NCBI GenBank assembly: GCA_036736205.1
Contig: DAINMX010000203.1
Coordinates: forward strand, 1 to 12,504
Reading direction: 5' to 3'
Source: XYA12-FULL-58-9 sp001798605
GTDB taxonomy: Bacteria > Myxococcota > XYA12-FULL-58-9
Length of the DNA stretch: 12,504 nucleotides
Position numbers and translations under genes: made by a program. The notes under the pieces are model-generated. The model worked only from the letters and a program-made list of their open reading frames with translations, had not been told where the DNA came from and made no database searches. Positions 7,601-12,504 of the stretch are shown in pieces. The first letter of the stretch is position 1, and each line of letters begins with the position of its first letter.

Positions 7601-8172
7601 TCTGCAGTGTCAACACCGCTCAGCTTGCGGCGATGGCCGACAAACCGAGTCAGCGTTTCAACGAAATCGCACTCGGCGGGGTGGTTACGGCCTTGCGTGA
7701 ACGGCCGCTCAAGAATGGCAAGGGACGCATGGCCTTCATTACGATTGAAGACCTGCACGGGCATTGCGAAGTTCTCGTTTTCAGCAAAGTCTTCGGTGAG
7801 TGTGAGCACATCATCAAGGGAGACGACCCGATCTTGGTGCGCGGCGCTCCAATGCTCGAAGGCGATGAACGCGGCACCGAGGTGAAGATTCGGGCCACAG
7901 GTTTCGAATCGCTCTCGGAGGCGCGGGCCCGCAAGACCAAGCGAATGGAGATGGCCGTTCCCGTCTACGCCCTCAACAACGACAAGCTAGAACGCCTCAA
8001 GGAGTTGCTGGTTGCCAATCGGGGTGATATCCCTGCCCGTCTTACGATCACCAACCCCCACGTTTTTGAGACCGTTATTGCGTTGCCCGAGACCCTCAAG
8101 GTCAATCCTACCGATGAGTTGCTGATCCGTGTCGATCAGCTCTTCGGCCAGAAGGTCGTGCGATTGTCCTGA
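4633..8172 (+). CDS. dnaE: DNA polymerase III subunit alpha (DnaE1 type)
   Basis: This 1179-residue replicative C-family polymerase has the usual length. The PHP domain (about 5-275) has HLHLHS (His10, His12), DG (Asp19), TDHGN (Asp43, His44), GCEAY (Glu69), His88, SACLGG (Cys138) and DAHY (Asp206, His208). These are the metal-site residues of active PHP domains, part of which E. coli DnaE has lost. The palm has GPGRGSGAGS (361-370), PDFDIDF (Asp403 and Asp405, matching E. coli Asp401 and Asp403) and FDFLGLKTL (Asp559, matching Asp555). Further blocks are GVFQLESSGF (about 614), LYRPGPLD and GYAFNKSHSAAYA (from 756). A helix-hairpin-helix region follows at about 837, then the clamp-binding motif QTSLF (925-929) and an OB fold (about 1012-1090). 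It synthesises the chromosome in the replisome with the beta clamp. Its 3' end overlaps the converging RND gene by 37 bp. No exonuclease or clamp gene is nearby. Confidence 0.97.
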   Translation: MADLGFVHLHLHSQYSLLDGAIRLKDLIPRVKELGMDTVAVTDHGNMYGAVDFFKKAKKKDVKPIIGCEAYVAGPRGRKDRTERDSAHLILLAKDGEGYKNLKYLISVGFLEGFYYVPRIDRELLKGRTKGLYALSACLGGVVNKPLLRNGADAARAAALEMKTLFEPGHFFLELQDNGYKEQARANEVLMDIAKTCDIPLVATADAHYLKPEDAAAHEVLMCIQQSRSLAEFRQRMQHSDLLYVKSAEEMWRSFGKIAPEALENTVRIAKNCNVEIDLSQTYLPAYQTPDDYTLEGFLEKTASEGLARRIGAAKYPIDEKLYRERLDYELGVINRMKFPGYFLIVWDFIRHAKEQDIPVGPGRGSGAGSLVAWSLQITDLDPIPNDLIFERFLNPERVSMPDFDIDFCQDRRGEVIEYVTEKYGKKNVGQIVTYSQLSAKSVIKDVGRVLELPFAEVNELTKLIPGLINGKKVTIDQALELEPKLRAIQEEKPIYKEVIKISRALEGLNRQTGIHAAGIVIGDKPLWEYVPCCRGKDGELVTQFAKEEVEEAGLIKFDFLGLKTLTVIANAVRHIRKREDVGPMGPNRDFDITTLTLDDPKVYKLIATADTDGVFQLESSGFKEMLKKLKPDRFEDIVAGVALYRPGPLDAGMVEDYIDRKHGRKKVEYPHSKCGPILESTYGVIVYQEQVMRIAVDLCGFTMGQADKLRKAMGKKKADVMAEMGAKFVKGAVDCSGWEAKPATELYELIKKFAGYAFNKSHSAAYAVISYQTAFLKTYYPVEFMAALLSTEMRAQENVVKYIQSAREHGIEILPPDVNLSERDFSVVRVGDKAKILFGLGAVKGIGDAAIDSIVQTRADGTFRSLFGFCERVDLKRVNRKVIEALVKCGAFDCVGKPRSQLFAAVDRALEAGQSAQKDRLSGQTSLFAAFAAVDNSKDRGTPTSTVEEVYPEIHEWLEKERLAAEKEALGFYVSGHPLDGFAADLPRLCSVNTAQLAAMADKPSQRFNEIALGGVVTALRERPLKNGKGRMAFITIEDLHGHCEVLVFSKVFGECEHIIKGDDPILVRGAPMLEGDERGTEVKIRATGFESLSEARARKTKRMEMAVPVYALNNDKLERLKELLVANRGDIPARLTITNPHVFETVIALPETLKVNPTDELLIRVDQLFGQKVVRLS

Positions 8173-10424
8173 GGTTTGTCGCGAAAGACCCGGATCAGGA
8201 TAAGCAAAACCGGGCCGAGAAACAGATCTGCTGCCAGGGCCATGATAACGGCCAGGCTCGCGAGCAAACCGAAGTTCGACAAAATGGCGAGGCCTGAGCT
8301 CAGGAAGATGCCGAAGCCCAGAGCCAGGATGATGGTGGTGAACGTCATGGCCTTGCCAACGTCCAACAAGGATCGCTGCATTGCCACGACGGGATCGTCG
8401 GTCAGGCCCAGGTTGTGCCGAAAGTGAGTGAAGTAGTGGATGGTATCGTCGACCACGATGCCGATGGCCACCGAGGCGATGATAGACGTGGCTGCATTGA
8501 GACCGAAATCGCCCCATCCCAAAAGGCCAATGACAGCGACGATCGGAAAGATATTGGGGATGATACTGACCAGTCCGCCTTTGATGCCAAATAGGACCAT
8601 CATCAAAACGAGAATGACGGCGAAGGCGAGGAGGAGGCTGTAGATCATCGTCGAGGAAATAGCGCGGCTGACGGTGCTGGTGAGGATGTCGAAACCTGTT
8701 GTCGTCACTTTGGCACCCAGCGAAGATTGCACATGGGATTGCACGTCGGCGATGAGGGCATTGCGTTCCCGCTCGTTCATCTGCCGGGTGCGGATGGAAA
8801 CGCGGGCGATGTCATACTCAGGGTTGACGACATCTTCCACGCCGTTACCGTCAGACATTTCAAATAGCAGCAATTCTTGCGCCACCTCCTGCCGAGTTTG
8901 CGGGATGACATACTGCGAAGCATCATCCCCGCGTAAGGCGCGGTTGATGAGCTTGACGTAGTCCGACAGAGAGCTGGTGCTGATGACTTTGGCATTCTCT
9001 TCGGCGTGCCGCTGCAAAGCATCGAGCTTGCGCAGCGTCTCGGGCTCTTTGGCAAATCCGGGGGCACCCCGCACCAACACTTCCAAACTCGAGACGCCCG
9101 CGAGGTGTTGATCGAGGAACTCAGCGTCCTTGCGGATGGTTGTACTCTCTTTGAAGTGGCGCAACATCGAGCCTTCGACGTGGATGAGTGGAATACCTGC
9201 CGCCGAGATGATGGTCGCCGCAAGAAAGACGAGGATGACCGCCTTGGGATGGCGCACGTTGTAACGGCCAATCGCGGCGAGGGTTCGGTCAAGGGAGCTC
9301 GGTTGTTCGTTGGAGATTGTTGGAGCAGGTACCAGCAACAGTCCGGTAGGAACGATGACCAACGAGATGAAGAAAACGCTGACAATGCCAAAAGCCGCGA
9401 ACAGTCCAAGATTCTGGACCGCGAGAATAGAGCTCGTGGCGAGCGACCCAAAGCCGACCATGGTGGTAACAGCTGTGAATAGGCAGGGCTTGCCGGCTCG
9501 TTCAAATGTCGCAACGATGGCCGCCGCTCTGTCGGGCGTTTGGGCAGATTCAAGGCGGTAGTGACTCATCAGGTGAACAGCGGTGGCGACGCCGGTGGTC
9601 GTGATGAGGGCGAAAAGGGCGCTGGAGACGGGTGTCAGGGGTACGCCGAGCAAACCCTTGAGGCCGAGGGTCCAGCCTAGTCCCAACGACACCGAGACCA
9701 CCGGCCAGATGACCGACGAGAATCGACGAAACAGGGCGAGAGTTGCCAGAGCCGTGAGAAGAAGTGATAGGGGAAAGAACCGCTTCATGTCAGCTTGCAT
9801 CATCGCTTCGACCTCCCAGTTGGTGATGATCTCACCACCCACGTGGAAGGCCCTGCCGCTCGATTGTTGATGCCGGGCGGTGAGCTCCTGCAAAGCCGTG
9901 ATGAATGTGCCCTGCTCCTCTTTGCCGCGGGTTTGCGCATCAAGCACCACCGCCATTGTGCGATGATCGTCCGAGAGCAAATGCCGTGTGACGAGTGGAT
10001 TGTCCGCAATCCGCCGCATCAGCGCTGAGCGTTCGTCTGGGCTCTTTGTGGGCTCGGGCATCATCGGCACGATGTCGATGCCATCCGCGGTGCCACGAAT
10101 ATGATCGGCATTGACCAACGAGAGCACTTGTTCGACATGCGGCAGCCTCTCGAGCTCGGAGGTGAACGTCTTGGTGAAGCGGTGTTCTTCGGGGCCAAAG
10201 GGGTCCTCGACCGACCAAGCGACAACGGTGTAGTTCGTCGCAGAAAAAAGGCCCTTGAACTCCTTGTAGTCGATGAGAACCGGGTTGCTCGCGCTGAACC
10301 AGGTGGTCTCGTCCTCTTTGGTTTCGAGCCGAGGCAAACCACGTCCGAGGATGACACTGATGACGGCGATCAGTGCCACGAGGGCAAAACGGGTGCGCAG
10401 AATGAATTGACCAAAAGTACGCAT
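8136..10424 (-). CDS. RND/MMPL superfamily membrane transporter (COG1033-like)
   Basis: The start is the ATG at 10424, just before the first membrane helix; the upstream open frame is low-complexity repeat DNA. The 762-residue product has the duplicated RND layout: TM1 (about 13-29), a large extracytoplasmic loop (30-212), TM2-6 (about 216-365), TM7 (about 393-413), a second loop (414-588) and TM8-12 (about 590-746). The second half carries the signature GIVVDDTIHYFTHFR (655-669), with Asp659 and Asp660 as likely proton-relay residues. The matching segment of the first half reads TTTGVATAVHLMSHYR (275-290) and has no acidic residue. Relatives export lipids, hopanoids or other hydrophobic molecules using the proton gradient; the cargo here is unknown. 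No membrane-fusion or outer-membrane partner is adjacent. It may be co-transcribed with the upstream acyl-CoA dehydrogenase (121-bp gap). The last dozen codons overlap dnaE on the other strand. Confidence 0.9.
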   Translation of the reverse strand: MRTFGQFILRTRFALVALIAVISVILGRGLPRLETKEDETTWFSASNPVLIDYKEFKGLFSATNYTVVAWSVEDPFGPEEHRFTKTFTSELERLPHVEQVLSLVNADHIRGTADGIDIVPMMPEPTKSPDERSALMRRIADNPLVTRHLLSDDHRTMAVVLDAQTRGKEEQGTFITALQELTARHQQSSGRAFHVGGEIITNWEVEAMMQADMKRFFPLSLLLTALATLALFRRFSSVIWPVVSVSLGLGWTLGLKGLLGVPLTPVSSALFALITTTGVATAVHLMSHYRLESAQTPDRAAAIVATFERAGKPCLFTAVTTMVGFGSLATSSILAVQNLGLFAAFGIVSVFFISLVIVPTGLLLVPAPTISNEQPSSLDRTLAAIGRYNVRHPKAVILVFLAATIISAAGIPLIHVEGSMLRHFKESTTIRKDAEFLDQHLAGVSSLEVLVRGAPGFAKEPETLRKLDALQRHAEENAKVISTSSLSDYVKLINRALRGDDASQYVIPQTRQEVAQELLLFEMSDGNGVEDVVNPEYDIARVSIRTRQMNERERNALIADVQSHVQSSLGAKVTTTGFDILTSTVSRAISSTMIYSLLLAFAVILVLMMVLFGIKGGLVSIIPNIFPIVAVIGLLGWGDFGLNAATSIIASVAIGIVVDDTIHYFTHFRHNLGLTDDPVVAMQRSLLDVGKAMTFTTIILALGFGIFLSSGLAILSNFGLLASLAVIMALAADLFLGPVLLILIRVFRDKPQDNRTTFWPKS

Positions 10425-10545
10425 GGGCGGCGAGTTAAGTATCACGAGAGCAGGGGCGAGGCCATCTGCTCGCTGCCTGCCGCTGCCGTGCCTGCCGCTG
10501 CCTGCTGCTGCCTGCCGCTGCCTGCCATGCCTGCGGGTCTGCGTC
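10425..10545. other. Intergenic gap between the acyl-CoA dehydrogenase and RND genes
   Basis: This 121-bp gap separates two co-directional minus-strand genes. More than half is a GC-rich repeat cluster. I see no strong terminator hairpin with a T-run and no clear promoter or ribosome site for the RND gene, so read-through from the upstream gene is possible. Confidence 0.5.
10471..10530. repeat. Cluster of imperfect CTGCC-rich direct repeats
   Basis: The 13-mer GCCTGCCGCTGCC occurs exactly at 10475-10487, 10490-10502 and 10510-10522, separated by CTGC/GTGCC-like units. Spacings of 15 and 20 bases make it an irregular microsatellite rather than a clean tandem array. It falls between coding regions, close before the RND start, so length change by slippage would alter the spacing upstream of that gene without breaking a protein. 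Confidence 0.75.
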
Positions 10546-11796
10546 TCAGGAGAAAATCTTCTCCCCGGGTGCAGAGGCCTCGGCGGCGTCCGCCTCAAAG
10601 TCGCGGTGTGGGGCGCTCGCTTTGTTCAATGCCCGCTCTCGATACCATTCGTGTGCGACGATCATGCTCATGACCTCATTGGTGCCAGTCCAGATGGACG
10701 CGAGGCCGAGGTCGCGGACGATCCGCTCGATGGGAAAGACGTTGGTGTAACCAATACCTCCCATGACCTGCATGGCATGACGAGCCACCTGTTGGCAGTT
10801 CTCTGTTACCAGCTTCTTTGTTTCACTCACGAGTCGCCGAATGCGGGCCGGATCCGCTCCAGCGTCCACCGCGCGGGCAGTGACGTAGACCATGGCGCGA
10901 GCGGCGTCGAGTTGGATCGCGGACTCGGCAATCTGGAAACTCACGCCCTGAAAGCGATTGATCGGTTGGCCAAAGGCCTTGCGCTTCTGCGTGTAGTCGG
11001 TGGCTACCTCGAGGGCAGGGCGGGCCGCGCCTATGGTCATCGCCGCAGTACCCAGGCGCTCGGGGATCATCATGGTGTTAAAGACTGCGATGGCACCGTT
11101 GACCGTTCCGACAACGTTGCCTTTGGGGATGTGGACATCCTTGAAGACAACACGTCCGGCGCCGCCGCCGCGGCAGCCCATGAGTCCGTAGAGATAATCG
11201 ACCGTGACCCCGGGGCCGCGGTCGACAATGAAGCAGGTGAGTGCCTTCTCCCCCGGAGTGTCTGGGTTTGGGTCAGTTCGTGCATAGGCGAGAAAATAGT
11301 CAGCTCCCTCGGCGCCGACGATGAATCGTTTTTGGCCGTTGAGTACGAAGCCGTCGCCGTCTTCGAGAGCCGTGGTGGTGGTGCCGAAAAAGTCGGAGCC
11401 GCCGCGGGGCTCGGTGAGGCACTCCGCGGCAAACTTCTCACCACGCAAAAGGGGGGTGACATACTTGGCTCTTTGAGCGTCCGTGCCGTGTTGCACGATG
11501 GCGTCGCAGACGAGCTCGGCACCGACGCCAAAGACGCAGGCGAAGATGTAGCCGAGGGTGCCGACCTCCTCCATCACTGCACAGGTAGTCACCCAGTCGA
11601 GGTCACGACCGCCCCATTTGCGCGGATAACGACAACCTAACAGATTGCGCCGTCCTGCCTCCTGGAGAAATTCTTTGGGGAACTGGATCTCGTCCTTGTC
11701 CATGGCGAGGATCATGTCCCGAGGAACCCAGCGAACCAGCTCTCGAGCTTCTTCGCGGATCTGTTTGGCCTTGTCATCGAGCAGGTGGTCGAGCAT
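10546..11796 (-). CDS. Acyl-CoA dehydrogenase family flavoprotein
   Basis: This 416-residue protein matches the usual length for soluble FAD-dependent acyl-CoA dehydrogenases, which introduce an alpha-beta double bond into acyl-CoA thioesters and pass electrons to ETF. Visible signatures are YPRKWGGRDLDW (57-68), the flavin/substrate segment AECLTEPRGGSD (124-135), NGQKRFI, RKAFGQPINRFQ (272-283), QVMGGIGY (343-350) and IWTGTNEVM (368-376). The position that is the catalytic Glu in medium-chain enzymes (YEGT) is Thr370 here. Glu246 in IPERLG fits the alternative base of the isovaleryl-CoA and long-chain enzymes. Branched or long acyl-CoA is therefore a better substrate guess than medium-chain, but this is an inference. 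A GGAG ribosome site (11804-11807, read on the minus strand) lies 7 bases from the ATG. The last 25 residues are an Ala/Asp/Glu-rich extension. The gene lies upstream of the RND gene on the same strand and is divergent from aceE. Confidence 0.93.
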   Translation of the reverse strand: MLDHLLDDKAKQIREEARELVRWVPRDMILAMDKDEIQFPKEFLQEAGRRNLLGCRYPRKWGGRDLDWVTTCAVMEEVGTLGYIFACVFGVGAELVCDAIVQHGTDAQRAKYVTPLLRGEKFAAECLTEPRGGSDFFGTTTTALEDGDGFVLNGQKRFIVGAEGADYFLAYARTDPNPDTPGEKALTCFIVDRGPGVTVDYLYGLMGCRGGGAGRVVFKDVHIPKGNVVGTVNGAIAVFNTMMIPERLGTAAMTIGAARPALEVATDYTQKRKAFGQPINRFQGVSFQIAESAIQLDAARAMVYVTARAVDAGADPARIRRLVSETKKLVTENCQQVARHAMQVMGGIGYTNVFPIERIVRDLGLASIWTGTNEVMSMIVAHEWYRERALNKASAPHRDFEADAAEASAPGEKIFS

Positions 11797-12003
11797 GCAT
11801 GGTCTCCGTGGTTCGTGGATGGGCCTCGCGGGGATCCAGCATAGGCGGATCGCGGCAGCCGATCCAACTGCAACACGAAAGCCCCCTTGTCAGCGGTGCC
11901 TGTCATCCCAACATTATCCTCCTGGGGATGTCGGCTGACCTTTTTCGATCGAACGTCACCAAGTTGGCTCGAACAGCGAGCATGTACTCCATGGGGAAAG
12001 ACC
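11797..12003. promoter_or_regulatory. Divergent promoter region between the acyl-CoA dehydrogenase and aceE
   Basis: This 207-bp region must carry the 5' signals of both genes. It contains a 10-bp palindrome TTCGATCGAA (11944-11953), a 5-bp inverted repeat GCTCG/CGAGC with a 5-base loop (11967-11981), and a GGGGAAAG ribosome site for aceE (11993-12000). I see no well-spaced -35/-10 pair and no PdhR-like ATTGGT-ACCAAT operator. The small repeats may be chance. Confidence 0.4.
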
Positions 12004-12504
12004 ATGTTTGATGGATTTCGTTCACTTCCTGATGTCGACAAGGATGAAACCCACGAGTGGGTGGAAGCCCTTGACGACATTGTTCACACAGACGGTCGAG
12101 CGCGCGCGAGTTACGTGGTGCGAGAGGTGCTGTCGCGCGCCCGCGAGCTCAACATTGGCCTGTCTGAGTTGTTGCAGACGCCGTACATCAACACCATCCT
12201 GCCGGAGGACGAGCCCGAATTTCCTGGTGACGAGGTTATGGAGAAGCGAATTCGACGCATCATTCGTTGGAATGCCATGGCCATGGTGACCCGGGCTAAC
12301 CTGCGTTTCGGTGGACTCGGTGGCCACATTTCCACCTATGCATCGTCTGCGAGTCTCTACGAAGTGGGATTCAATCACTTCTTTCGCGGCAAAGATGCGC
12401 CCGGCGGTGGCATCCTTTGCTGCCGCCGCCACCAGTCTTGCCACACATGGCAAAACCATGATCCCCTTCTACATCTTCTATTCGATGTTCGGCCTGCAGC
12501 GCAC
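12004..12504 (+). CDS. aceE: Pyruvate dehydrogenase E1 component, homodimeric type; N-terminal 136 codons, then broken
   Basis: Residues 1-136 match the N-terminus of AceE, the thiamine-diphosphate E1 enzyme that decarboxylates pyruvate in the pyruvate dehydrogenase complex. Family-typical blocks are TPYINTILPEDEPEFPGD (about residues 59-76), KRIRRIIRWNAMAMVTRAN, GGLGGHISTYASSASLYEVG and FNHFFRGKDAPGGG. In E. coli AceE (887 residues) the last block is followed by substrate-channel and cofactor segments. Here, from base 12412, this frame encodes a Cys/His-rich string unlike AceE, although it stays open to the window end. The authentic AceE-like sequence resumes in another frame (see 12410-12504). 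The start ATG has GGGGAAAG a few bases upstream. As written the gene cannot make a working E1, because the cofactor-binding regions are missing. Confidence 0.9.
   Translation, partial: MFDGFRSLPDVDKDETHEWVEALDDIVHTDGRARASYVVREVLSRARELNIGLSELLQTPYINTILPEDEPEFPGDEVMEKRIRRIIRWNAMAMVTRANLRFGGLGGHISTYASSASLYEVGFNHFFRGKDAPGGGILCCRRHQSCHTWQNHDPLLHLLFDVRPAAH
12410..12504 (+). pseudogene. aceE: Displaced internal aceE segment in a shifted frame, cut by the window end
   Basis: Reading from 12410 in the frame one base later than the N-terminal part gives 31 residues beginning ASFAAAATSLATHG and continuing MIPFYIFYSMFGLQR. This matches the AceE region that in E. coli reads SWLAAATSYSTNN followed by MIPFYIYYSMFGFQR, at about residues 577-605. 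It is joined directly to residue 136 of the N-terminal part, so about 440 residues (roughly 1.3 kb) are absent and the frame is shifted. The four bases TGGC at 12408-12411 could belong to either side of the join, as expected for microhomology. Whether this is a real deletion or an assembly join cannot be told from the sequence. Confidence 0.85.

Noticed and set aside
10425..10598. 58-residue N-terminal extension of the RND protein
   Set aside because: It would encode an Arg/Gly/Ala-rich translation of the CTGCC repeats and overlap the end of the acyl-CoA dehydrogenase; the ATG at 10424 directly precedes TM1.
10423..11640. 405-residue plus-strand open frame across the repeat cluster and the acyl-CoA dehydrogenase
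   Set aside because: It is antisense to a clearly identified enzyme gene and has no recognisable domain; it reflects GC-rich codon structure.
12008..12289. 93-residue plus-strand open frame beginning near the aceE start
   Set aside because: It is out of frame with the AceE-matching sequence starting at 12004, and its translation shows no family resemblance.

Overview
The window looks like moderately GC-rich chromosomal DNA from a Gram-negative bacterium. It holds two predicted lipoproteins, a 12-helix RND/MMPL-type membrane protein, a replicative DNA polymerase III alpha subunit, an acyl-CoA dehydrogenase and the start of a homodimeric-type pyruvate dehydrogenase E1 gene (aceE). Large secreted lipoproteins with lamin-tail domains, next to lipid-metabolism and RND genes, suggest a myxobacteria-like or Bradymonadota-like (former deltaproteobacterial) lineage. 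That placement is an inference, because no rRNA or other decisive marker is present. I see no tRNA, rRNA, CRISPR array, insertion sequence or phage gene.

Layout: (1) 49-1293, plus strand, a trypsin/HtrA-like lipoprotein with an altered catalytic triad and a Lys/Arg-rich tail. (2) 1304-4285, minus strand, a 993-residue lipoprotein with two lamin-tail domains, an unrecognised middle region, a phosphohistidine-like swivel domain and a C-terminal pyruvate-phosphate-dikinase-type ATP-binding domain. (3) 4286-4632, a divergent non-coding region. (4) 4633-8172, plus strand, dnaE. (5) 8136-10424, minus strand, an RND/MMPL protein whose 3' end overlaps dnaE. (6) 10425-10545, a gap with a short GC-rich repeat cluster. 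(7) 10546-11796, minus strand, acyl-CoA dehydrogenase. (8) 11797-12003, a divergent non-coding region. (9) 12004 to the window end, aceE, which breaks after 136 codons.

The genes do not form one pathway. Strands alternate and the convergent pairs are tightly packed, so most genes are probably transcribed singly. The exception could be the acyl-CoA dehydrogenase and RND genes, which are co-directional with a 121-bp gap.

Two observations stand out. The large lipoprotein appears to carry a nearly intact dikinase ATP site outside the cytoplasm, with the phosphohistidine domain placed before the ATP domain; this is the order of plant glucan water dikinases, not that of PEP synthase or PPDK. Near the right end, the aceE reading frame jumps from about residue 136 to a segment normally about 440 residues further on, in another frame. 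That is either a real deletion or an assembly join.
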